64,000 nt of DNA from NCBI GenBank assembly GCA_963921795.1, contig OY997651.1, positions 42,202,856 to 42,266,855 on the forward strand. Direction: 5' to 3'. Shown here in pieces: positions 17,203-29,019 of this stretch. The position numbers and the translations under genes are program-made. Each line of letters begins with the position of its first letter. The stretch's first letter is position 1. The notes below the pieces were generated by a model that searched no databases, was not told the origin of the DNA, and was given only the letters and a program-made list of their open reading frames with translations. The DNA comes from Nannobrachium achirus (lineage: Eukaryota; Chordata; Actinopteri; Myctophiformes; Myctophidae).

Positions 17203-18051
17203 GTATGTTGTAGATTCAACACCTAGAATGTGGTCTGTGTCAATTATCTCCACCAGGCCGATAATTCTGTCTATCCGGGGCTCATCTCCAGTGAACACAG
17301 ATTAAGTGAACACATTTTGGAGCAGTCTCAACACGAGTGGTGCCACCTACGCTTTTAAGGACTACAATTTAGGCATGGGGACAGGGAGATATCTTTACTA
17401 TCGCCGACAGCGTGAACTAAGGAAAGGATTATGCTTTCGCTTTCCTCTGTCTGAGACTAAAATTAGGTTACACACATTTCTTTTCACACATAGGGCATAG
17501 TCACTATAGTGTGTATTGTTTACACACTAGACAGGGAGACAGATTCAACAGTAGTAATAGATATTTTAACTTAAATTCCATAATTGATGGAAATCAATGC
17601 CTGTCTTATCCGTCTGAAACCTTGCCCAAATATGGAATGATATGCCAAAGATGGGTAATATATGACTGTGACATCGCAGGCTTGACCAAATATGGTGTTC
17701 CATCTGGCCTAGCAGTGATATGCATTCTATGAGCACACCTTTTAGTTTGCAATGAAATAACTTTGCTGTGAACTGTACCTGCAGCAAGTACTGGTTATTG
17801 AAGTGTCAAAAACAAGGTCCTCTTCACCTTTTAACTGTTGATCAGGATAGTCGCTACAGTAGTTGAAGTATGGTGGTGGGTGTGAATATTATTCGATGAA
17901 ACGAGCACACAGAACCTCAATGGAAGCCATAGGCTTTCTTGGATGTTAGCTGACTGTATTCAATCAATCAACCAATCAATAAAATGGGGTGTGAGCCAAA
18001 AAACAACAAGCCTTTACATGCATTGCCCCATATGAAAAGATGACAGAGAAA
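17203..18051. other. Intergenic
   Basis: A short piece of the 'tctccaccaggccga' repeat lies at about 17245. Otherwise I see no gene or recognisable element. The right end is the 3' flank of the RPB7 copy. Confidence 0.5.
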
Positions 18052-18597
<546 letters not shown>

Positions 18598-18650
18598 TCA
18601 ATCTATGCGTTTGTTTGTGAGAGTGAGGGAGCGTGTCCCTCGTTATTCAC

Positions 18651-18715
18651 TAATATAAGGTGACCAAGCTCTGGTCTGATGTCACAGAAACCGTTGCCTA
18701 ACAACGCCGATTTGC
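18651..18715 (-). promoter_or_regulatory. Promoter of the RPB7 copy: X-box, CRE, TATA
   Basis: On the minus strand, in order: GCAAATCGGCGT (18704-18715), X-box-like GTTGTTAGGCAAC (18693-18705), CRE-like TGACATCA (18677-18684), a 19-bp gap, and TATATTA (18651-18657). The start codon is about 80 bp downstream. The CRE-19 bp-TATA layout recurs upstream of other genes in the window. Confidence 0.7.
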
Positions 18716-18774
18716 TTAATTGTTACCAAACAAAGAAACTGAGATGCCATGTTTCTAAAGAGCTCAGGCCTCTG

Positions 18775-19206
18775 TCATAGGTGTGTTGTCCTCCACTCCT
18801 TACCCTCTGTCAGAGATTGTGGTTGGTGGATAAACACACTGTATCGGACACCCTGACTGGCCGCTGCCCTGACAAACCTGGTGTTTGCCGTCATGGTAAT
18901 GGCCCCGGGGGTGTCTCCGGTTCCAAAGATCATAAGAGACCTGCGGCTGACCTTTGAACTGTGCACGAGTCTCTGGGTGCGTTCTAACGGCTGGTCCAGT
19001 ACCACTTGGACGCAAGTCAGCAGCTCCTCAGCGCGACGCTTCTCCCCCGGCCCGCCATGTGTGTCCAGGAGGACCTGGAAGTGCCGGACGGCCGACTGGC
19101 AAGCGAACAGCTGCTGCTTGTCCTTCAAGAAGGAGTCCAGCCCGGGGCGGGTAGAACGGGCTCCCGTCTCTCCTGCGCCGCTTGCTCTGCAGGTCATCAG
19201 TGACAT
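18775..19206 (-). CDS. Unidentified intronless ORF, 143 residues
   Basis: I do not recognise this protein. From the ATG at 19206 it reads MSLMTCRAS and ends [10 protein letters not shown]. The middle looks helical ([21 protein letters not shown]) and the C-terminal part has a compact, non-repetitive composition ([19 protein letters not shown], then [18 protein letters not shown]) that reads like a real globular protein fragment and not like random ORF sequence. An in-frame stop lies just upstream. It could be a retrocopy fragment of a longer protein. It precedes the RPB7 copy by about 200 bp in the same direction. A cluster of CRE-like sites overlaps its start. No TATA box is evident. Confidence 0.45.
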   Translation of the reverse strand: MSLMTCRASGAGETGARSTRPGLDSFLKDKQQLFACQSAVRHFQVLLDTHGGPGEKRRAEELLTCVQVVLDQPLERTQRLVHSSKVSRRSLMIFGTGDTPGAITMTANTRFVRAAASQGVRYSVFIHQPQSLTEGKEWRTTHL

Positions 19207-19243
19207 CACGTCACGTCACATGACGTTACTGTTGACATCACTG
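19201..19243. promoter_or_regulatory. Cluster of CRE-like sites
   Basis: Five CRE or CRE-half matches within about 43 bp (TGACATCA, ACGTCACGTCA, TGACGTTA, TGACATCA) overlap the start of the unidentified ORF. The density is striking; function is inferred. Confidence 0.45.
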
Positions 19244-20238
19244 ACCATGCGCTCTTGTTCATCGCCTCAGTCTCATATTTTTTGAGCAGTGCAAACCGCG
19301 TATGTGATCCTGTATGGCTACTTGTAAAATTAAAGGAACTTTGTTATCTCGACTGGCTGTCATCTGTCCAATTGTTGAGCCTGTAACAGTAACTATACTG
19401 CCTGGGAGAATTACACTGTTAAATTAACCATTAATTAAAGTTAAACATAAAGTGTAAGCATTAATACAGTTTGTCTTGTTAGTGAACAGGAGATATTGTC
19501 TCCATACTTATATTCCTCTTTACTTAGATTTTTTTCTTTTTTTTTTCATATTGTACATTTCATGAGTTTTAACGTGGAAATCCTTAATCCCTAATGTATG
19601 GACTCCAGTCTAAGAGTCTATAGTGGAATTGAAACTCTCAAAGAACAGCAAAACCTTGACGACATTAAATGATAACAGAAAACATTTATTTGCAGTGCGA
19701 CATACAAATCACACCCTACGCCAGCAAAGCACAGACAGACTGCCTCCCTCTCCCTGATTTGCACAGCTTATAATTGGCTAAAGAAAAACTCTACTAAGCA
19801 GTGTGAATTGTAAAAAACAAAGGCACACTCTTCTGCTGGCAGCTGTGTTACCTAGCCTGTAGCTATCTACAACTTGTTCTCAGTGTTCAAACTCAATCTA
19901 GCAACACAAAGTATTCACTGCTACATAATATCATTTCTAATATAATTCACATCAGTTTTCATTACGTCTTTCTTTTATGTAAAACAATCGCACACCCAGA
20001 TAAAAAATATAAAGATGACATACAGCAGGCCAGCTTACTTACCTTTAACATTTTAGCACTTCATATCAAGGTTACTACAGAATGAAAAAAAGAAAATGCT
20101 GGTATAATGTGAGTCCAATGTGAGACTATTTTTGGAGTATTCATATATAGGCCTATATAGGTATATATTAGGTGTGCAACGGTTCACAAAATTCACAGTT
20201 CGGTTCGGTTCGATATTTTGGTGACACGGTTCGATACT

Positions 20239-20279
<41 letters not shown>
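19244..20279. other. Intergenic AT-rich stretch
   Basis: No gene seen. 20160-20240 matches a 'gcaacggttcacaaaattcac' fish repeat, and 20242-20279 is an AT microsatellite into which the next element inserted. Confidence 0.5.
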
Positions 20280-20284
<5 letters not shown>

Positions 20285-21440
20285 ATTCCGTTAGCCGGTA
20301 TTTACCGGCCATTGGCCGGTTAAATGTTTAATTGGCCGGTAATTATAAAGTCCACCGGCCACCGTGGCCGGCTGGGAAAATGCCTCTTAGGCTATTTTAT
20401 CATTTAATCTTATTATTCACATAATTATTTGTCTAAAGCAGTAAAGCTACAACCATTAAAACCTATCATAATTTTACATTTGTATCATGTTCTGTGAGTC
20501 TGACGACAGCGAAGCTCACTGCTGCTGCTGCTGCTGCTGCTGCTGCTTCATGCTGCGCTGTGCGCATTAGATCAGTCTATATTCGTCGTACGATGGTTTC
20601 GCGCATTGAAAATATCAGAGCTTCAAGCTCACAACATGTCAGCAACGTGCCGCGCTGTAAGCTTGTATGTCTGCTATTTTAGATACGCAGGACGGCCATA
20701 TGGAGAAGCACACATCACGTTTCACAGCTGACAATTCCAGCAGCTTGTCCAAATCAATGCAATACAGCGTGGGTTTAGTGTTATGATCCGAACAGAACTG
20801 GGGTTCTTCCGAGGTCATCTAGACCAAGCTGGACCCAGTAGACGATAATAAAAAAGGGACCCGAACTCTTTGGAATCACATGGATTATACAAGCACGCAA
20901 ATGACTTTCTAATCGCATGGATGTGATGCCACTGTGGTGGTCAAAGCAACAGACTAACAGAGGCAAGTCAACCTTCCTCCTTGCGCCATCGTAACATAAC
21001 ATTAACAAAACAAAACAAAGGTTGTATGTTTGCATATTAAGGTTTAATGAGACGTGAAGCCAAAATCATATACTATTAACTTATTAATTTGTAGGCCACT
21101 GTGTGGCAGGGCACGCAAACGGTTCGCTTGAGTTGCGTCCACTTTAACTAGTATTCACTTCTTTTTTGGCAAGCGATCTAGGCCTACATAAGTAGATAGT
21201 TTAGGCTATTATTTCAGGAAAAGATTGCAATTGCATCTGTAATAAAGAGGAGCCCAGCGCTAACATAAAATGGTGTAATTATCAGTTGGGTGCACCATGC
21301 ACACGCACATACAGTATCTCTTCTGCAAACACGTATGTGACGTTCATTATAATATGGCCGATAAATTAATTGATTGGCCGGTAAAATATAATCCTGCCGG
21401 CCAATGTGGCCGGCCCCAAAAATGCCTAGCGGAAACCCTG
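20280..21440. mobile_element. hAT-like DNA transposon, 1.16 kb
   Basis: Ends are CAGAGATTCCGTTAG and CTAGCGGAAACCCTG, an inverted pair, with further subterminal inverted GGCCGG-rich repeats. It sits in an AT run, so an 'atatatat' target duplication fits but is not proof. A CTG microsatellite (20519-20546) and a hairpin repeat (20606-20682) are inside. No transposase ORF is recognised. Confidence 0.65.
20606..20682. repeat. Short hairpin repeat, copy 3
   Basis: Arms contain CTTCAAGCTCACAAC and GTAAGCTTGTATGTCTGC with flanking AAAATA/TATTTT. Confidence 0.55.
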
Positions 21441-21821
21441 ATATATATATAGGCCTATATGTACAGGTCTGTCCCAAAAAAATGTTTGGAGATGCCATAG
21501 CACCCCAAATCATAACTGACTGCGGAAACCTCCCCCTGGACTTCAAGTAACTCTGACTTCAGAAGGTTGACATTTCTCTATTATATATCCTTGATTTGAG
21601 TGGTCTTGTGTAATATTGTAAATTGTATTGTATTGGTAAATCTGTTCCAAATTAACCATACCAGCCGAATTGTTGCTTCCACTGTAAAGCGAGCAATTAT
21701 GACCTGTTGTTGGAGAGTCGATGTAATTATGTCCATCATCAAATAACACACACTTCTATGTCACCCAAGATACCAATAAGATTGAGAGAGTTCTGAGTTC
21801 TGTGATGTTTATTCTATCTAA
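21441..21821 (-). mobile_element. Tc1/mariner-like transposase remnant and flank
   Basis: Minus strand about 21485-21547 reads SRGRFPQSVMIWGAMAS, matching the conserved SVMIWGAM region of Tc1-type transposases. A second remnant of the same family is at 54039-54100 (plus). The rest of the stretch is unremarkable 3' flank of the zinc-finger gene. Confidence 0.6.
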
Positions 21822-24800
21822 TCAAATTGTATGAATCCACTCCTTTTGCATCTGAGTCTTGTCTTTGATTGTACTGAAATGAACTCTTGTGTGAGAATTC
21901 AGACTACTGCTTTGATTAAAGCTTTTGCCACAAAGTGTACAGCTAAAGGGTTTCTCCCCTGTGTGAATTCTCATGTGCTGCTTCAGGTTGCTTTTTACAC
22001 TAAAGTTGGCTCCACACAATATACAGACAAAGGGCTTTTCCCCCGTATGCATTCTAATGTGCCGCTTTAGATGACTATTTATTCTAAAGCCAGCACCACA
22101 TACCATACAGCTGTATGGCTTTTCCCCTGTATGCATTCTCATGTGCTCCTTCATGTGACTATTTGTGCTAAAGCTGTTGCCACAAACCGTACAACCGAAG
22201 GGTTTCTCCCCTGTATGAGTCTTCATGTGCTGCTTAAGATGACACGTTTGACTGAAGCTGTTGCCACAAACTTTACAGCTAAAGGGTTTCTCCCCTGTGT
22301 GAGTCCTGATGTGAAGCTTCAGATTGCTCTTCCGACTAAATATTTTGCCACAGAAAATGCAACTTATGGGACCAGCCTTGGGCTGGTCTTCCTCCCCTGC
22401 GTGAGTTCTCACGTGTGTCCTAAGGTCGTCCTTCACTCTAAAGCTTTTGCCACAGACTTTACAGCTGAAGGGTTTTTCCCCCGGGTGGATTGTCATGTGC
22501 TCCTGCAGACGGCTATTTCGATCATAGCGGTTTCCACAGACTTTACAGGTAAAGGGTCTTTCCCCTGTGTGAATTCCCATATGCCTCTTTAGGTCACTCT
22601 TCAAAACAAAGCTCTTGCCACAGACGTTACAACTAAAGGGTTTTTCCCCTGAGTGAATTCTCATGTGTCTCTTGAAGTCATAATTTAAAACAAAGCTTCT
22701 GTCACAAACTGTACAATTTAACGACTTCGCCCCTATGTGAGTCCTCATGTACGGCGTCTGTTTTGATGATTTCACATCCTGGCACAGCTTGCTGCTCATA
22801 GATAATCTTTGTCCTTCTGTATTTTGTGTCTTGCCTGATTTCAGTTGGTTCGGAACGGACTGAGCTTCCCTGGACGCCTCCCAGTCATCACTGTTTTCAG
22901 TGTCATGTTCAGAACGGTGTGAAGATACTATCTGAACATCACCAGTTGGTCGTGATGCTTCACACTCCTCTGCATCAGCTAGTGTAGTCATGTGGGGGGC
23001 CGCTCTCCATTCCGACATGCTGCCATTCCGACATTGACTTCTAAATGTCTGTCTTCCATAGAGGTTAGGGTTAGGTATAGGGCTACTGTCGGAATGGGGG
23101 GATGTCGGAATGGCAGCATGTCGGTGTTCTGTTGGGCTGCTGACTGGAGGGGCCGTCACTATGTTTTCATCATCTTCACCTTTCACTGTTAGTATTGTCA
23201 TTGTTGACCAATCAGCCTCCTCTGGCCATTGAAGTAGCTCTTCCTGTTCCTCTTTAATCTGTGGAGAGACTGGTTCATCCTGGACCACACTAGGGCTCCC
23301 CTCCTGCTGTCCAGGGGAAAACTTGTCTTTACACACTGGAATGTGCAGGAAGTCTAGGAGAAGAAAGAAATAACAAGACAGATGTTGTATTTTTAACTTG
23401 AACACGGTTAGACAAAGACAATGAGTTCTTGAGTTCTGCAGACATTTCCATGATCGTGGAATCGTGGATTCCTGGTGGGTCTGAAGATTTTGGTGAGGTT
23501 TTGGTGACTGATGTAGCTCTCTTTGATAATTCCAAATTATTATTTTTTTTACAGTACCATCACCAGTTTAAAGTACCATCACCGTGAACAAGAATATTAG
23601 GAAAAAGGGTGTTCAAAGGTGGCCAAAGTCACATTTCCTTTAAATTCATGTAAGCTAGTGTAGTGATGCACGGAAGCAGGGATTGAACCCGGGGCTCCCA
23701 CTCGCAAGACCAACACATAAACCGTTGTGCGATTGGCAGGGCTGTTGTGGGCTGGTTCATGGCTGTACTAACTACGGGGGCTAAAATCACCCCCACCGAT
23801 CTTTGGAGCGAGTCCTCACGCTTCACACTTAATGCCGCGGACCGCTGCACACGACGTCCCCCACGCAAGGATATCACGCTCCTGCCGACTACGCCAGATT
23901 GTAGTGATGCGCGGAAGCAGGGATTGAACCCCACGTTACGTCATGCAGTGTGGGTCTGTTTACATTCCCCAGCAAAATAATAAATCAAACCTCGGTTCGA
24001 AGTGAAGCGGTGAATTTTTATTCTAAGTGTTCTAGAGCTATGAAATCTGTGTTCTAGATCTATACATTCTGTGTTCTAGATCTATACTTTCAATGTGCTT
24101 TAGTTCTATATTTTTATGAATTCTGAATGAATGAATGATTTTGTCTGGAGGGCCAAATTGTCATGTGAAGCTTGACCAATCCTCAATTCTGCATGCACAG
24201 GACATGTACGGGACAGACAAGGCCACTCCTTGGGAATATGGGAATCCTCAAAAAAACATGTATGGGACAGACAAAGCCACTCCTTGGAAGCGGCTTTCAC
24301 CGCTTCAAAAACTAAAATAGATTGTAGCTCTTAACTCGCTCTTAATAGGTGTAACATCACCTGAATCAATGTTTTAGTTTGGATATTGTTTATTGCGAGC
24401 ACAACCGACGGAGCAGGAGACGTAGACCAGAGTTTGCAGGGACACGCACTGTGAAAAGAAGACAACTTCCGGGAAAATTCAGCCCCACCTCCTAGAACGG
24501 TCTCTGCTTCATATCTTGACCAGGCTTTTTTCTTCGCAGATGAGTAAGCCTGGCTACGCGAGGCTAAGTGTCAATAGGGCTGAGCCCGATTGGCAGGGCT
24601 GTTGTGGGCTGGTTCAAGGCTGTACTAACTATGGGGACTAAACAGGCATTGACATTCTCTGGATTAATTTAACGTGTTCAGTGGCTCAGCGTGCCACTGA
24701 ACACGTTAACATATTGTCTTCTGAATGACACATACCTTGATGCCCTTCTTCCTTAAAGTTAGGCGGCTCTGGTCCCTCCGGGAACAGACTATGGCTTCTC

Positions 24801-26282
24801 TCCCGCTGTTGAGAGGAGCTCTCCTCTTTACACGCAGGGAGGAGTGGGATATCTAGGACTAGGAGGAGGGAGGAGGCAGGCGATGTCAGCAGAAAGCAAT
24901 TCTAAGTGCTTTCTGATTGGATAACACTGCTTCTCTAACTTGTTGATTTGTTTTGTAACAATCACCAGTGTTATATTTGTATATGCCTGTTGTTAAGCTG
25001 ACAATATGCCAAGTTGACATGGTCACAATCAAAATCAAGGCCAAATGACAATGAATGCAATGATATTTGGTGGGAATCGTCACCTTCCCAAATACATGTA
25101 TTAACTTTTGGTTCTAAAAGGTCAATGGAGAGTGCTTGGAGAGTGCTTTTCAGACCAATATATTTCAGATCAAGGATTAATGCCGTTTACCAGTAGTAGT
25201 AAGATGCTGAATGTCAACATAAATTTATAATACACTGGTATGGTCCTTTTTAAAGCCGTTGTGACAGTTTGTGAGCTTGTAGATCGGCTACTTTCAGCAT
25301 GCAACCAAGTGTAAATTCAAGCATTACAATGCCATACAAATTTTAACTGTAGATTTAGACTAAAATTGTTTCATACATAGTCGACTAAAACTAGACTAAC
25401 ACTAAAACATTTCAGATGACTAATTAGGCTAATTGTGTTTTTGTCGTTGACAATTACATTTCTGTTTGGCTTGTAGGCTTTGAAGTTGCACATGGCAGAT
25501 ATGACACATAACCTGAATATACAAAGAAATTACATTTGACATATTTGAAAAACTTTATACTTAAAAAGATCATCGATAGTGGAAATAGCTGATCTACAAA
25601 CTCACAACGACGCGTTGTGAGCTTGTAGGTCTGCTATTTCCACAATTATTGAAAATGTTTGAAAATATATTTCAACATGGAAACGATTGACATAATAATT
25701 GCAATTTAATATGTAGCCTACAATAATTGCGAATAGACGATTATGTAATTATTGTGACAGGCGGGCCAAGTAGTAGTAGGCCTACTATGCAAATAAATAC
25801 AAATATGCTAATAATAATAATATATTCTGATATTTACAGCAAAGGTGGTAGGCTAAGGATAGGCTTTATTTTAATTTGTAATGTATTTATTTTACTGCAA
25901 ACTAACCTTCTCCATGTAGCTTGACGTCTGGATTGATTACATGCTCCAGCAGTGCGTGCAGTCGGTCTATCTCTCTCTGGATGAGATGTGCGGCGGCGCT
26001 CAGCTTCCCGCTCACCAACACCCTGAGCTCCAGCTTCACCGGCCCAGACAAACCGCTCTGCTTGTCCAAGACCCACGATATCTCCTCCCCGAGCGAAGAC
26101 AGCTGCTCGTTAACCGATAACCTGCAGACAACAGACTCTGTTTCACGCGCGTCGAGTGCTGTGTAAGTGTAATAATTGCCATTTTCCGTCGTCTTTGTTC
26201 CACACCACATGATGTGATGTGGTGGCTGATGGGGCAGCGCCGCGGTGAAAGGGATCAAAACACTTGTCGCCGCCGTCGTCAA
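21822..26282 (-). CDS. C2H2 zinc-finger protein C, three coding exons
   Basis: Exons on the minus strand: 26282-25907, 24852-24736 and 23353-21822, joined in phase 1 at both junctions (donors GTTAGT and GTATGT; acceptors ending CTAG). The product is about 674 residues if the first ATG is used. Exon 1 carries a teleost zinc-finger N-terminal module (ETESVVCRLSVNEQLSSLGE and DRLHALLEHVINPDVKLHGE). Exon 2 (DIPLLPACKEESS to FKEEGHQ) and the start of exon 3 (DFLHIPVCKDKFS) are acidic linker pieces like those of genes A and B. Exon 3 then has ten C2H2 fingers with TGEKPF linkers. A telomere-cored foldback element lies in the linker and is translated in frame. It is a likely nuclear DNA-binding protein; its target is unknown. 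The exact start codon is uncertain, since the 5' end of exon 1 could instead be an acceptor. Confidence 0.85.
23012..23124. repeat. Foldback element with telomere-like core, copy 2, within a coding exon
   Basis: Arms 23012-23034 and 23102-23124 are perfect 23-bp inverted repeats. The core has GGTTAGGGTTAGG. It lies inside exon 3 of zinc-finger gene C and is read through as roughly 38 residues, including IPTSPHSDSSPIPNPNLYGR. Confidence 0.85.
23354..24735 (-). other. Intron 2 of zinc-finger gene C
   Basis: It holds a tRNA-like SINE pair (about 23640-23740 and 23895-23940, with B-box-like GGTTCAATCC on the minus strand), the CArG-family copy 3 (23982-24310) and a repeat of the 'gcagggctgttgtgggctgg' block at 24590. 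Confidence 0.6.
23982..24310 (+). mobile_element. CArG-box repeat family, copy 3 (no CArG array)
   Basis: It has the same ends as the other copies (TCAAACCTCGGTTCGAAGTG and GAAGCGGCTTTCACCGCTTC) and the shared 'tgtgaagcttgaccaatcct' block, but no CCATATATGG. The internal array is therefore variable in the family. Confidence 0.7.
24853..25906 (-). other. Intron 1 of zinc-finger gene C
   Basis: AT-rich. It contains the best copy of the hairpin family (25579-25643) and a half copy at 25266-25300. No exon is seen. Confidence 0.6.
25579..25643. repeat. Short hairpin repeat, copy 4 (best preserved)
   Basis: Arms 25579-25609 and 25613-25643 are 31-bp inverted repeats with three mismatches and a 3-base loop. 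The right arm reads CGTTGTGAGCTTGTAGGTC and then TGCTATTTCCAC. Confidence 0.85.
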
Positions 26283-26773
26283 GGCAACAACTACGCCTAT
26301 GTTCGGCTAGCAACAAGAATATCCTAGCAACAATTACCCAGCAACAATAAAACTTCCGGTGGGGGTGGCCGATTTGCACATTAATTATGCATGCAACTCA
26401 AATTATGTTTCAGTGTACAAATAGGCTACCTCTAAATGGATAAATGCTGTTCTCTGATAGCCTATAGCCGTTACAAATTGGGCGCTGGACAGGAGACGGC
26501 TCTTTATTTTATTTATTTCACTAAACATCACTTGGTATGCTACTTAATAAAAGTCAGAATAACTAATGAAGAATCAAAAAATTTTATATACCATGATAGG
26601 GTAGGCTATCCTGGTTAGACGATAACCTAAAAAGCACTAGCTCAAACACACAGTGAGTTTACCAAGGGAGTGACTTTATGACAGCAACACCTGTCATAAT
26701 TCCTCTCCCCCCCTATCTAATTATTGGAAATCGTTTTGATATTCGCTGTGTTTTAATCTTTACGTCCCTAGAT
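26283..26773. other. Upstream of gene C, and left direct repeat
   Basis: An ETS-like ACTTCCGG at about 26353 may belong to the promoter of zinc-finger gene C. 26617-26773 is a block repeated at 27186-27355 (shared 'gagtgactttatgacagcaa' and 'ttcgctgtgtttt'). Confidence 0.5.
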
Positions 26774-27180
26774 CAGGGGTCTAGGCTACTATAGGGGGTC
26801 CTCCAAATCTTTGTGTGATAGAAACTTTTTTTAATATCAAACACTTGAAGTTCATATTCCGAGAACTTTAGCCAAAAATAGCCGTTCTACAAGATCACAA
26901 CGCCTCGCAGCGCTTGTAGATATGCTATTTTCAGCAAAGTGGTTTGGTGTAGAGGGGAAATCGAGCAGACCAAGTACAGAGTGAAAGGTCAAGTTAATTA
27001 AGTATTGATGGTTCAAGTGGTTAAATATCTGAAAACACAAATTGACATGAATCCAAAATATACTGAGCATAGTGCTGTCAAACAGTGAAACTACCAGTAT
27101 ATGGAATCTCTGAAAAGGTTGTGGGGGTCCCTGGTTCATCTCTTGTTCAACTAAGGGGTCCTTGACCTGAAAGACCCCTG
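26774..27180. mobile_element. hAT-like non-autonomous transposon
   Basis: A 407-bp element with ends CAGGGGTCT and AGACCCCTG and an exact 8-bp target duplication CCCTAGAT (26766-26773 and 27181-27188). It carries a hairpin-family copy at 26873-26934. Confidence 0.85.
26873..26934. repeat. Short hairpin repeat, copy 5
   Basis: Arms AATAGCCGTTCTACAAGATC and GCGCTTGTAGATATGCTATT, imperfectly inverted, around a CG-rich centre. Confidence 0.6.
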
Positions 27181-27610
27181 CCCTAGATGATAACCTAAAA
27201 AGCATTGTCTAGCTCAAACACTGAGTTTACCAGGAGAGTGACTTTATGACAGCAATGCCTGTCATTATTCCACTCCCCCTCTATCGAATTATTGGAAAGC
27301 AATAAGCACTTAATATTCGCTGTGTTTTCATCCTTAAGTCCCTAGAGTGCAACATGGTACACCAGTAAGACTCCCTAATCGGGAGATAAGCGACCCTGGT
27401 CTGTCCATGTTCATAACATGACTTTAGAGATACTGTGTACCGCTTTGCACGATTTTAGGGCAAAATCTGTAGGAGCAGTGTCCAAAAATGTGTTTTTAAA
27501 CACTTGGCCTGATGGTGGCGCTAGATGGGACGGATGCATTTCACTGACATGAATGTAGAGATACTGTGTACAGCTTTGCGTGATTTTAGGGTAAAATCTG
27601 TAGGAGGGTT

Positions 27611-27726
27611 ACATGTCTCCATTCCGACACTAACCCTATCTCTAACCCTAACCCTAAACCTATATAACCTCTATGGAAGTGCTGCCACTCCGACAATAAG
27701 AAGTCACTGTCGGAGTGGAGACATGT
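27611..27726. repeat. Foldback element with telomere-like core, copy 3
   Basis: Arms 27611-27629 and 27708-27726 are 19-bp inverted repeats with one mismatch (ACATGTCTCCATTCCGACA). The core holds several CCCTAA units. It shares the core block 'cttccatagaggtta' (inverted) with copy 2. Confidence 0.8.
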
Positions 27727-28570
27727 CAGAATGGAGAGCAGTCATCCTGTAGGAGCAGTGTCGAAAAATGTGTTTTGCAAGAATCGGCCTCATGGTGGCG
27801 CTAGAAGAGGGCCACATGAGAAATGATGGGTGGAGGTTGTGGTTTGGCAGCCAAGGAGCGTGTGTGCAATGTTTGGCATGGATCGGGGCAACGGTGGCGG
27901 AGATATGAGAATGGCAAAAGTGTGACGTGTGACTGACTGACTGACTGACTGACAGACAGACTGAATGAATGACTGACTGACTGACAGCCAGTGGAGGTTT
28001 TGATAGTAACTGCGACCTGACGGTCTCAACAAAGCCTACAAATAGCCTCCTAGGTGGGTGCTGGTGTCTGATGGCAAATCGTCCTGTGTACAGGTGCTAG
28101 ATCCCACGAGAGTGCGTTGCTGCATGGGACAGAGAAAGGTCAATAATAAAATGAGTGACGATCGTGACCAACATGAAGACTCCAAACCTGCTTCCGCCTC
28201 CTACATCACGCAGACACAGGACGTAAACACACAGACTGACAGACAGACATAGATTTGAAAACAAAGAGGGAAAAAGAATATCTTGATGTGGCTGCTGTTC
28301 TACTCAGCGTTGTTGTAGGCTGCCGCATGGATGAGGGATGCAACAGTTAATCGAACCAATCAATGTAATTGATTATTTAAAAAAAGATAATTGATAATTT
28401 GATTTAAAAAAAAAACAATAATCAATCAATCATTCTAGGAGAAAAGTACTTTGAAAAAGGTTTACAAAAATAAGTGTGAAGATATCTGGTCTACAACGTC
28501 ACAGCACGACGCAAGTAAGTGAAAAGTGAAAAAAAGAAAATAGTGATTAAAAAATAAAAAAATGAAAATT

Positions 28571-28636
28571 GTGAAAACGATTTACAAGCTCACAACAAGC
28601 TCACAAGTTACGAGCTTCTAAATCGTCTAATTTCAC
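28571..28636. repeat. Short hairpin repeat, copy 6
   Basis: Arms GTGAAAACGATTTACAAGCT and CTTCTAAATCGTCTAATTTC, imperfectly inverted. Confidence 0.6.
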
Positions 28637-28739
28637 ACACCACCGCCACACAACAAAGCATAAAATAAATAAATAAACGGTTAGTCGGTTCGCTGATACA
28701 TCAAAACAATTCAAATTGCTTAATCAAACAAAGTAATCG

Positions 28740-28911
28740 ACGGGATTATCGAAGAAAGAAAACAATCCATATAGTTTCAGCCTCCAATATGGATGCTTAC
28801 TCAGCCGATAGGGCATGCCTTATTCCTCTCCTTCTCCTCACTTGCTTTTTTGGCGCTGTCCTTCTTGCAGTTCTCCTGCGACGCATGGTGGACCTTCGGC
28901 GTTAATCGCTT
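28740..28911 (-). pseudogene. Truncated protamine-like gene copy
   Basis: The minus strand carries only the 3' half and 3' flank of the neighbouring protamine-like gene: arginine runs, a KKQVRRRR block and the ending HALSAE, followed by the same 3' flank ('gtaagcatccat', 'ttctttcttcgataat'). The 5' half and the promoter are missing, so it is probably non-functional. It shows that the gene was tandemly duplicated. Confidence 0.7.
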
Positions 28912-29019
28912 CGCCGATAGATCAAAACAATTCTAATTACTTAATCAAACAAAGTAATCGATGGCATTATCGAAGAAAGAATTACAATCCATAGTTTTAT
29001 CTTCCTTCAACATGGATGC

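Larger units (their letters stand above)
27189..28739. other. Intergenic repeats
   Basis: Right direct repeat to 27355; dispersed repeat with 'gatggtggcgctag' motifs (27400-27900); foldback copy 3 (27611-27726); GACT microsatellite about 27925-27985; hairpin copy 6 (28571-28636). No gene seen. Confidence 0.5.

Noticed and set aside
21831-22592. Plus-strand ORFs over zinc-finger exon C
   Set aside because: Antisense shadows of the C2H2 repeats on the minus strand.
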